Source: a bacterium (GTDB lineage: Bacteria > JAMCPX01). Taken from it: a stretch of 6,427 nt of DNA. Below are positions 1 to 5,534 of the stretch, piece by piece. Both the position numbers and the translations under genes were made by a program. The stretch's first letter is position 1. Each line of letters opens with the position of its first letter. Location: assembly GCA_021789095.1 (NCBI GenBank), contig JAJYJX010000132.1, forward strand, positions 1-6,427, read 5' to 3'. A model generated the notes under the pieces. The model worked only from the letters and a program-made list of their open reading frames with translations, did no database searches and was not told the DNA's origin.

Positions 1-1
1 T

Positions 2-586
2 CTTGTTCCTCCGCCGCTGAGGGCCATACTCGATGGCAGGGAAACACGACTGGATGGCTTTGTATACCCGGGTCATGTAAGTGTGATAATAGGTTCAAAG
101 CCGTATGAATTTATACCCAAGGAATACGGTATCCCCGGGGCTATTACGGGTTTTGAGCCCGCCGATTTACTTATCGGTATAATTTCTGTTTTGAAGCAGA
201 TAGAAGATGAGAACCCCAGTGTGGATATAGCGTACAAAAGGGCAGTAAAACCCGAGGGTAATCTTCTGGCAAGGAGAATAATGGAAAACAAATTCTTTGT
301 TGCTGATGCCGATTGGAGGGGATTCGGAATGCTCCCCGGCAGTGGATTAAAGCTCAAGAATGAACGGATGGATGCAGAAAGAGCATTCCAGCTCGATTTT
401 GCCACTGTATGGGAAAATAATGCATGCAGGTGCGGAGATGTTGTAAAAGGGAAAATTGAGCCTGAGGAATGCGCCTTATTCAAAAAGGTATGCACCCCTG
501 AAAAGCCAATAGGACCGTGCATGGTCTCCATGGAAGGGGCATGTCTTATTCATTATAAATACAGCGGGGTCACATGGACAGAATAA
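2..586 (+). CDS. hypD: Hydrogenase maturation protein HypD, C-terminal part (5' end outside window)
   Basis: HypD is a cytoplasmic iron-sulfur scaffold. With HypC it holds the iron atom on which the CN and CO ligands of [NiFe]-hydrogenase are assembled, receiving cyanide from HypE. Reading is open from base 2 with no start codon needed, and about 194 residues are visible against a usual length near 360, so roughly the N-terminal half is missing off the left edge. Seen in the sequence: the family stretch 'LDGFVYPGHVSVIIG', then 'GFEPADLL', then the Cys-rich C-terminus with CRCGDVVKG, a Cys in PEEC, VCTP, GPCM and EGAC, which in this family includes the ligands of a [4Fe-4S] cluster. A methionine-initiated reading from position 83 would cut through the conserved domain and is not the real start. 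The last 13 bases overlap hypE, indicating translational coupling. Identity is very secure. Confidence 0.95.
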   Translation, partial: LVPPPLRAILDGRETRLDGFVYPGHVSVIIGSKPYEFIPKEYGIPGAITGFEPADLLIGIISVLKQIEDENPSVDIAYKRAVKPEGNLLARRIMENKFFVADADWRGFGMLPGSGLKLKNERMDAERAFQLDFATVWENNACRCGDVVKGKIEPEECALFKKVCTPEKPIGPCMVSMEGACLIHYKYSGVTWTE

Positions 587-1560
587 GTTTAAGCCTTGGG
601 TCGGGTGGAAAACTTATGAGGGACTTTCTCAGGGAAGGTGTTCTGAAACATTTCGGCAACGAATATTTAAATAAACTCGCCGATAGTACTCACATAGAAC
701 TGAGCGGCAAGATCGGTTTCACAACAGATAGCTTTGTCATCACTCCACTTTTCTTTCCCGGAGGAGACATTGGCAGGCTTTCAGTAGCAGGTACGGTCAA
801 TGATCTTGTTGTTTCAGGGATAAGACCGGGATTCTTATCCCTGTCATTGATTATAGAAGAGGGGTTTCCGGTTAATGACCTTGAACTAATATTCCGGTCT
901 ATAAAAAAAGCCTTACAAGAGGCAGGAGTTGAAATTGTTACAGGAGATACGAAGGTTGTCAGGAAGGGTGAAGCGGATGGTATTTACATAAATACAGCCG
1001 GCATTGGTAAGGTAATAGCAGAACCTGCAGAATTGAATAATGGCGACCCGATCGTCATTACAGGCTCCCCGGGTGACCACTCTGTCGCTATAATGGTGGC
1101 AAGGGGCGAATTTACCTTTGATGGAGAAGATATAAAGAGCGATTGCCAGCCGCTGAATGATTTACTGCCATTATGGGGCCGCGGTGTTAAATGGATGAGG
1201 GACATAACAAGAGGCGGGCTCGCAACAATCCTTTGTGAACTTGCAGAAGCTGAGAGTGTTGCAGTTTCCATAGAAGAATCTGATGTTCCTTTTTCACCGC
1301 CTGTCAGGGCGGCATCGGAAATCCTTGGTATAGATCCATTTTATCTTGCAAGTGAGGGGAAGGCAGTTCTCGTTGTTGCTCCTAAAAGTGCAGATGAAAT
1401 TCTTAGGTATCTTAAAACCCTTGAATATGGTAAAGAATCAAGAATAATTGGCAAAATTGGTGGTATAGGTAAAAACGGGGAGCTTGTTTTAAAGACCATC
1501 TCAGGTGGATTACGTATTATGGAACCTCTTACAGGCGAGTTGTTGCCAAGGATATGCTAA
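574..1560 (+). CDS. hypE: Hydrogenase maturation protein HypE (carbamoyl dehydratase)
   Basis: HypE takes the carbamoyl group that HypF places on its C-terminal cysteine and, using ATP, dehydrates it to a thiocyanate that supplies the CN ligands to HypC/HypD. It is cytoplasmic. The protein is 328 residues, about the family's usual length. It starts with the glycine-rich N-terminus (ISLSLGSGGKLMRDF), followed by the PurM-like ATP-binding core (TTDSFVITPLFFPGGDIG, VAGTVNDLVVSG, EEGFP, TGDTKVV), then DITRGGLAT and ASEGK in the second domain. It ends exactly in PRIC, so the acceptor cysteine is the final residue and the gene is intact. The ATG lies inside hypD in another frame, giving a 13-base overlap. 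A functional HypE implies that the host makes at least one [NiFe]-hydrogenase, although none is encoded in this window. Confidence 0.96.
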   Translation: MDRISLSLGSGGKLMRDFLREGVLKHFGNEYLNKLADSTHIELSGKIGFTTDSFVITPLFFPGGDIGRLSVAGTVNDLVVSGIRPGFLSLSLIIEEGFPVNDLELIFRSIKKALQEAGVEIVTGDTKVVRKGEADGIYINTAGIGKVIAEPAELNNGDPIVITGSPGDHSVAIMVARGEFTFDGEDIKSDCQPLNDLLPLWGRGVKWMRDITRGGLATILCELAEAESVAVSIEESDVPFSPPVRAASEILGIDPFYLASEGKAVLVVAPKSADEILRYLKTLEYGKESRIIGKIGGIGKNGELVLKTISGGLRIMEPLTGELLPRIC

Positions 1561-1610
1561 GGTTGGTTATTAAACATTCGCATACTTTTCTATTTAGCAA
1601 ATTTAAAATT

Positions 1611-1655
1611 AGATTGTTGTAAAATCATACACACTGTATAAGATTACAACAGTCT
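1611..1655. promoter_or_regulatory. 45-bp imperfect palindrome, candidate operator or upstream activator site
   Basis: The arms AGATTGTTGTAA (1611-1622) and TTACAACAGTCT (1644-1655) match in inverted orientation over 12 positions with one T/G mismatch. Between them ATACA (1627-1631) and TGTAT (1635-1639) form a second inverted pair around a 3-base centre, so the whole element is symmetric about position 1633. It lies about 130 bases before the transcription start predicted from the downstream -24/-12 promoter, a normal distance for a dimeric sigma-54 activator. No T-run follows it, so it is a poor intrinsic terminator for hypE. The symmetry is directly visible; the role is inferred. Confidence 0.5.
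1614..1642 (+). promoter_or_regulatory. Possible weak sigma-70 type promoter inside the palindrome
   Basis: TTGTTG (1614-1619), a 17-base spacer and TATAAG (1637-1642) resemble -35/-10 boxes (3/6 and 5/6 matches). The boxes fall within the palindrome, so a protein bound there would block it. In AT-rich DNA such a match arises easily by chance, and it would leave a leader of about 130 bases before the next gene. I consider it less likely than the -24/-12 promoter downstream. Confidence 0.2.
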
Positions 1656-1697
1656 TAAAACATTGTTATCTTTCTATAACTTAGGATTATTTACATA

Positions 1698-1710
1698 AAT
1701 CAACATGATA
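1698..1710 (+). promoter_or_regulatory. Weak IHF-like site between palindrome and promoter
   Basis: AATCAACATGATA matches the IHF core WATCAANNNNTTR at all but one specified position (A for the first T of TTR). It lies between the palindrome at 1611-1655 and the -24/-12 promoter, where IHF commonly bends DNA at sigma-54 promoters. The match is short and the region is AT-rich, so support comes mainly from its position. Confidence 0.25.
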
Positions 1711-1736
1711 CCATGCTATGTATCCCATATTATAAA

Positions 1737-1752
1737 TGGCATAATGTATGCC
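1737..1752 (+). promoter_or_regulatory. Candidate sigma-54 (-24/-12) promoter for the GcvH-like/HybAB operon
   Basis: TGGCATAATGTATGCC carries the invariant GG (1738-1739) and GC (1750-1751) separated by exactly 10 bases, with a full TGGCA at the -24 side and TGC at the -12 side (consensus TGGCACG-N4-TTGCW). The predicted start of transcription is near 1763, just before the ribosome binding site at 1769-1776, leaving a leader of about 19 bases. The same bases form a perfect palindrome, ATGGCATA (1736-1743) and TATGCCAT (1747-1754) around ATG, so an operator is an alternative reading, or a repressor could share the site. If it is a sigma-54 promoter, transcription depends on an activator and ATP hydrolysis. 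Confidence 0.55.
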
Positions 1753-1768
1753 ATATAGATAATCAGAG

Positions 1769-1776
1769 AAAGGAGG
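1769..1776 (+). promoter_or_regulatory. Strong ribosome binding site that fixes the start at 1782
   Basis: AAAGGAGG lies 5 bases before the ATG at 1782. An in-frame upstream ATG at 1713 has no such site and precedes the predicted transcription start, so the start at 1782 is preferred. Confidence 0.8.
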
Positions 1777-1781
1777 CTAAA

Positions 1782-2513
1782 ATGGAAAACAACAAAAGAT
1801 GTCCATTCCTGAAGATCCAGGCATGCGGGTATTGTTCATTGTTCTCTGTAAGGAAGATGATACCCATAGACCAGATGAAAACCGAAAGCCTCTGTCTTTC
1901 CCAGGAATACCAGCATTGCGAGCAGTATATTGATATGGAGAAAAAATCACTGAGCAAGCCTGCAGCAAGTATGAATGAGGATGTTAAAGGATTTATAATC
2001 AGAAAAAATTACTTTTACAATTATGGACATACATGGGTGAAGAAAGAGAACGAAAACGAAGTGAGGATCGGGATTGATGATTTTGCCAGCAAGCTGTTGG
2101 GCAGCATAAAACGTGTGGAACTTATATCCGGCACAAATGCATTGAACTCGGGCAAGGTTTTCATGAAGGTATGGTGCGGAGAAAAAAATGCTTACCTGAT
2201 AAGCCCTGTAGATGGAATGGTACTGGAGGTCAATAAGCTTGTAAAAGAGGATGCCGGTATAGTTAAAAGGGAACCTTATGACAACGGATGGCTCCTGCTG
2301 GCGAAAACCAAAAACGAGGGACTTAAATGGCTGTTCAGCGGGACTATCGCAAAGGAATGGGTAAAAATAGAAACTGAACGGCTGCACAATATTATCGGAC
2401 AGGATGTTGGTACCACGGTTACGGACGGCGGCGTTATGATTGAGAGGCTGACATCACTGATGCAGGAAGAAGAATGGAATGCCTTTATAAGGGCATTCAT
2501 GCTGAACGGTTAA
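1782..2513 (+). CDS. Soluble GcvH-like protein with N-terminal Cys-rich segment, lacking the standard lipoyl-lysine motif
   Basis: The protein has 243 residues and three parts. Residues 1-50 contain Cys7, Cys15, Cys18, Cys38 and Cys46 (CPFL, CGYC, then CLSQEYQHC), which looks like a small metal- or cluster-binding segment. Residues about 75-176 resemble glycine cleavage H protein (GHTWV, IGIDDFASKLLG, ISPVDGMVLEVN, DNGWLL). In true GcvH a lipoylated Lys lies six residues before the S/A-P-V of this last motif; here that position is Glu134, with Lys135 one residue on and no ESVKA-like context, so lipoylation is doubtful. Residues about 180-243 are a helical tail with VGTTVTDGG, absent from GcvH but shared with the next gene. 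No signal peptide or membrane helix is seen, so it is probably cytoplasmic. No P, T or L protein genes are nearby. As first gene of the operon it probably serves the HybAB-type complex, but the actual role is unknown. Confidence 0.85.
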   Translation: MENNKRCPFLKIQACGYCSLFSVRKMIPIDQMKTESLCLSQEYQHCEQYIDMEKKSLSKPAASMNEDVKGFIIRKNYFYNYGHTWVKKENENEVRIGIDDFASKLLGSIKRVELISGTNALNSGKVFMKVWCGEKNAYLISPVDGMVLEVNKLVKEDAGIVKREPYDNGWLLLAKTKNEGLKWLFSGTIAKEWVKIETERLHNIIGQDVGTTVTDGGVMIERLTSLMQEEEWNAFIRAFMLNG

Positions 2514-2538
2514 AAAAATAAAAAAGGAGGCGAGTAAA

Positions 2539-3225
2539 ATGGTAGCGATAATGGTTGCAATAACGATCATCGGGTTTGTTGTTTTAGACCTGGTGCTTCA
2601 GGCAGTAAGAAAGAAAGAAGAGATTGCAGAAAAACAGGTTGAACTCGAATTCTCGGACTTTCGTGTGCCTATGGCAACCTTCTTTTACCCAGGACATACA
2701 TGGGTAAACATACTCCCTACAGGCGATGTTCATGTGGGTCTTGACGACTTCTCCAGAAAGGTAATAGGCAATATAGAACATATAGAATTTCCGAAAGAGG
2801 GCAGGATGCTCAAACAGGGAGAGAGTGCCTTCACGGTAAAGAGCGGCAGCAAAACGCTTACCTTCCTGTCGCCTGTTGACGGAGAAGTCATCGGCATAAA
2901 CAGAATGATGCTTTCCAACCCGGCAGAGGTATCGAGAAACGCGTACGGCAGCGGATGGGTGCTGAATCTAAAACCTACAAATCTCTCTGTAAACCTTAAA
3001 GCAATGAAGATAGCTGAAGATGCAGTAGCGTGGCTGAAGGTAGAACTCAGGAGGTTCCGTGAATTCGCACTTGGTGAGAACCTCCAGCACATAAAGGACG
3101 AACTGCAGTACGAGGTAGGGCGCACAAGCCAGGACGGCGGATTCCTTACGGAAGGCATGCTGGGACGTATGGACGAAGAGGCAGTAAAGTACTTTGAAAA
3201 AGAGTTCCTGGGAAGGAAAGAGTAA
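2539..3225 (+). CDS. Membrane-anchored GcvH-like protein, paralogue of the preceding gene
   Basis: The product has 228 residues. Residues 3-22 form one hydrophobic helix followed by RKKEE, so by the positive-inside rule the rest faces the cytoplasm. Residues about 50-146 are GcvH-like (GHTWV, VGLDDFSRKVIG, LSPVDGEVIGIN, GSGWVLNL). The residue aligned with the lipoyl lysine of GcvH is Ser104, with Lys105 next to it, the same one-residue shift as in the upstream paralogue. Residues about 155-228 are a charged helical tail with EVGRTSQDGG, matching VGTTVTDGG upstream. The membrane helix replaces the Cys-rich segment of the upstream protein. AAGGAGG (2524-2530) precedes the ATG by 8 bases, favouring this start over a Met codon at 2551. 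It could tether or scaffold the complex, or carry an acyl or other group; this cannot be told from sequence. Confidence 0.85.
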   Translation: MVAIMVAITIIGFVVLDLVLQAVRKKEEIAEKQVELEFSDFRVPMATFFYPGHTWVNILPTGDVHVGLDDFSRKVIGNIEHIEFPKEGRMLKQGESAFTVKSGSKTLTFLSPVDGEVIGINRMMLSNPAEVSRNAYGSGWVLNLKPTNLSVNLKAMKIAEDAVAWLKVELRRFREFALGENLQHIKDELQYEVGRTSQDGGFLTEGMLGRMDEEAVKYFEKEFLGRKE

Positions 3226-3276
3226 ATACTGTTGGCAATGACGGGATAAAATTACAGAAACAGAAGAGGAGCAGAT

Positions 3277-4089
3277 ATGGCTAAGATGGGTATTCTTATA
3301 GACATAACAAAATGCATAGGGTGCAAGGCATGTGAAAAGGCATGCAAGATGCGAAATGACCAGCCTCTTACTCTGGATGAGCATCTTTCTGCCAATGCAT
3401 ATACCGTTGTTCAGGAAAGACTGCCCAATACGTATGTAAGAAGGATGTGCATGCACTGTGAGAACCCGACATGCGTATCGGTCTGCCCTGTAGGAGCGTT
3501 CACAAAAACAGCGGCCGGTCCGGTTGTTTATGACAAGTATAAATGCATAGGCTGCAGGTACTGCATGTATTCATGTCCCTTCAGTGTGCCGAAGTATCAG
3601 TGGAACAAAGTCGTACCGTATGTGCAGAAGTGCTACATGTGTGCGGACAGGATTGAAGAGGGGTCCGAGCCGGCGTGCACGGCAGCGTGTCCCACGGGTG
3701 CAAGCATATTCGGCGAAAGGGATAAGCTCATAGAAGAAGCACAGAAAAGGATCAAGGACAACCCGGACAGGTATGTTGATCACATATACGGGCTGCACGA
3801 GGTTGGCGGCACATCGATACTCTACATCTCAAATGTTGAATTTGAACAGTTCAAGGCACCGTTTAACATAGCTCTGCCTGACAAGCCGCTGCCCATGTAC
3901 ACATGGGCTGCACTTGAGAAAGTTCCGACTATCGTAGTCGTGGGCGGTGTTGTGCTGACAGGCATATGGTGGATAACGAGCCGCAGGGGAGAGGTCGAAA
4001 AGTTTGAGGCAGGAAGTAAGCAGGAGCACTGGTGGCGGTTTGGGAAGAAGCAAGAGGGTGTAAAAGAAAAAAAAGAGGATAAACAATGA
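3277..4089 (+). CDS. hybA: HybA-like four-cluster ferredoxin subunit with C-terminal membrane helix, no Tat signal
   Basis: This is an electron-transfer subunit of the HybA/DmsB/HmcB type, passing electrons between a catalytic or cytochrome partner and a quinone-facing membrane subunit. Sixteen cysteines form four [4Fe-4S] sets: Cys13/16/19/23, Cys58/61/66/70, Cys90/93/96/100 and Cys119/122/134/138. A GxxxILYISNV segment and a linker lead to one membrane helix at about 216-234, followed by RR and a lysine-rich tail. Escherichia coli HybA has this layout but begins with a Tat signal. Here an in-frame stop at 3247-3249 lies close upstream of the ATG, so no leader is encoded. The basic tail predicts a periplasmic ferredoxin domain, which would then need a Tat-carrying partner, as for FdnH; otherwise the topology is reversed. 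AGAGGA lies 6 bases before the ATG. The symbol is by similarity; the partner is unknown. Confidence 0.88.
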   Translation: MAKMGILIDITKCIGCKACEKACKMRNDQPLTLDEHLSANAYTVVQERLPNTYVRRMCMHCENPTCVSVCPVGAFTKTAAGPVVYDKYKCIGCRYCMYSCPFSVPKYQWNKVVPYVQKCYMCADRIEEGSEPACTAACPTGASIFGERDKLIEEAQKRIKDNPDRYVDHIYGLHEVGGTSILYISNVEFEQFKAPFNIALPDKPLPMYTWAALEKVPTIVVVGGVVLTGIWWITSRRGEVEKFEAGSKQEHWWRFGKKQEGVKEKKEDKQ

Positions 4090-4313
4090 GTATTATAGAT
4101 ACGATATTCTCCAAAACAGGATTGCCTTCGGGCACAAAGAACAATAATGCAACAGCGCAGCTTAAGCTGCTTGCCAACCGGCTGCCGTTGCTTAAATCAT
4201 TGCACCTGACTGATATAGCCCTGGCAGGCGGCCTGTATTGGATAATAGACAGGAGAATGAAATTTGATAGCACAGGGCACAAAGTTGCATCAGGACAGCC
4301 CGATAAGAAATAG
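4086..4313 (+). CDS. Small 75-residue protein between HybA-like and HybB-like subunits
   Basis: I do not recognise a family. The product is basic, with a polar N-terminus (MSIIDTIFSKTGLPSGTKNNN), a leucine-rich amphipathic stretch (QLKLLANRLPLLKSLHL), a short weakly hydrophobic segment (IALAGGLYWII) and a polar C-terminal tail. Its ATG overlaps the TGA of the preceding gene (ATGA, 4086-4089), with GAGG just before, and its TAG stop touches the AGGAGG of the next gene. This coupling on both sides argues for a real gene and a defined ratio with HybA/HybB. It may be a small structural subunit at the membrane surface, comparable in position and size, but not demonstrably in sequence, to small subunits such as HmcD of the Hmc complex. 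Confidence 0.7.
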   Translation: MSIIDTIFSKTGLPSGTKNNNATAQLKLLANRLPLLKSLHLTDIALAGGLYWIIDRRMKFDSTGHKVASGQPDKK

Positions 4314-4324
4314 GAGGAATTACG

Positions 4325-5476
4325 ATGGTCAGAATACCGAAGATAACATTCTGGAGGATTATAATCGCCGTCATAATGGTCCTTGGTATTTATTACACGG
4401 TTATACGATACACGCAGGGGCTTGGCGCTGTAACAAACCTGAGCGACCAGTATCCCTGGGGATTATGGGTGGCATTTGATGTTATAACAGGTGTAGGACT
4501 TGCAGCTGGCGGGTTCCTGATAGCACTCACCGTATACATATTCCGCATCGACAATTATAAACCCATACTGAGACCTGCAATACTGACCGGGTTTTTAGGG
4601 TATACCCTTGTCGCGGTGGGCCTTCTCTACGACCTGGGCAAATGGTTCGATATATGGCATGCGATTATATTCTGGAACCCGCGCTCCGTGATGTTCGAGG
4701 TTGCATGGTGCGTTATGCTCTATCTGACGGTCCTTGCACTCGAGTTCAGTACCGTGGTGTTCGAAGGACTGAAATGGAAAAGGCTGAACCAGTTGATCCA
4801 TATGTTGATAATACCGCTCGCAATATTCGGGGTGATACTGTCAACGCTGCACCAGTCATCCCTTGGCTCGCTGTTCCTTATCGTTCCTGCAAAGTTGTAT
4901 ACCTTATGGTACTCTCCACTCCTGCCTTTGTTCTTTTTTATCTCAGCCGTATCGGTTGGTTTTGCAATGGTGACGTTTGAATCCTTCCTGAGCAGGAGAT
5001 TTCTCGGCAAGGGCATAGAACTTAACCTTCTCAACGGTCTCGCACGGGTCAATGTACTCGTCATGATATTTTATCTCACCATAAAGATATGGGATCTTGC
5101 CGGCAGGGGCGTACTGGGCGATGTTCTGTCAACGAGGTTTGAAAGCATAATGTTTGACATAGAAACGCTTGTGCAGGTGATTATACCCCTGGTATTGCTG
5201 CTGATCCCTGCGGTAAGGACCAGTACCAAAGGACTGTTCGTCTCGTCCCTGTTCGTCATTGTAGGATTTATCATGAACAGGCTCGATGTTGCCATAACGG
5301 GTATCGAGGCTTCGTCCGGCGCACATTACTTCCCCGCATTCGGGGAAATAGCAATATCCATCTTTATTGTGACCATAGGCTTCCTTGCATTTGCCTTCCT
5401 GGCAAAGCATTTCCCCGTGTTTATTGAACCGAAGGAAAATGAGGAAGAACCGGTTGAGATTGTACATGATATTTGA
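4325..5476 (+). CDS. hybB: HybB-like integral membrane subunit (NrfD/PsrC superfamily), quinone-facing
   Basis: The 383-residue product is almost entirely hydrophobic, with about ten membrane helices as in E. coli HybB, which is of similar length. Diagnostic segments resemble HybB closely: GLGAVTNLSDQYPWGLWVAFD (about residues 32-52), GLAAGGF, RPAILTGFLGYTL (83-95), a Glu-containing VMFEVAWC (122-129), ALEF, LHQSSLGSL (175-183) and HYFPAFGEIAIS near the end. Members of this superfamily exchange electrons and protons with menaquinone without haem, using a ferredoxin subunit such as the HybA-like product upstream. AGGAGG (4312-4317) lies 7 bases before the ATG, and the gap to the previous stop is 11 bases. 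HybB normally works with hydrogenase HybOC, but the same pair is also found in other respiratory complexes, so the electron source is open. The acidic C-terminus (KENEEEPVE) is unremarkable. Confidence 0.92.
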   Translation: MVRIPKITFWRIIIAVIMVLGIYYTVIRYTQGLGAVTNLSDQYPWGLWVAFDVITGVGLAAGGFLIALTVYIFRIDNYKPILRPAILTGFLGYTLVAVGLLYDLGKWFDIWHAIIFWNPRSVMFEVAWCVMLYLTVLALEFSTVVFEGLKWKRLNQLIHMLIIPLAIFGVILSTLHQSSLGSLFLIVPAKLYTLWYSPLLPLFFFISAVSVGFAMVTFESFLSRRFLGKGIELNLLNGLARVNVLVMIFYLTIKIWDLAGRGVLGDVLSTRFESIMFDIETLVQVIIPLVLLLIPAVRTSTKGLFVSSLFVIVGFIMNRLDVAITGIEASSGAHYFPAFGEIAISIFIVTIGFLAFAFLAKHFPVFIEPKENEEEPVEIVHDI

Positions 5477-5534
5477 CCCAAAAGTTTATTTGAAAAGAAG
5501 CGAACAAACAAACCTCGCTGTTGGAGATAAACAT

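Noticed and set aside
73-531. 152-codon open frame on the minus strand
   Set aside because: It is antisense to strongly conserved hypD and low-complexity in composition; a shadow frame.
1665-1680. Small inverted repeat GTTAT-N6-ATAAC in the regulatory gap
   Set aside because: Five-base arms in AT-rich DNA are expected by chance; it lies between stronger elements but has no independent support.
1707-1724. Inverted repeat GATAC-N8-GTATC
   Set aside because: Arms of only five bases with no extension; likely chance.
1713-1781. Longer start for the first GcvH-like gene at an ATG at 1713
   Set aside because: There is no ribosome binding site before it, it lies upstream of the predicted transcription start and covers the promoter-like palindrome, while AAAGGAGG sits just before the ATG at 1782.
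1782-3225. Annotation of the two GcvH-like proteins as genuine glycine cleavage H proteins
   Set aside because: The lipoyl-lysine position is not Lys, both have extra domains, and no other glycine cleavage genes are present.
2968-3456. 162-codon open frame on the minus strand
   Set aside because: It is antisense to the membrane-anchored GcvH-like gene and hybA, has no recognisable motif, and is a shadow of the coding frames.
4642-4980. 112-codon plus-strand frame within hybB
   Set aside because: It lies wholly inside the HybB-like gene in another frame with no motif or ribosome binding site.
5385-5534. Longer start for the cytochrome gene inside hybB
   Set aside because: It would bury the obvious signal peptide 50 residues into the protein and overlap hybB by 92 bases; the ATG at 5535 has a good GGAG site and gives a proper Sec leader.
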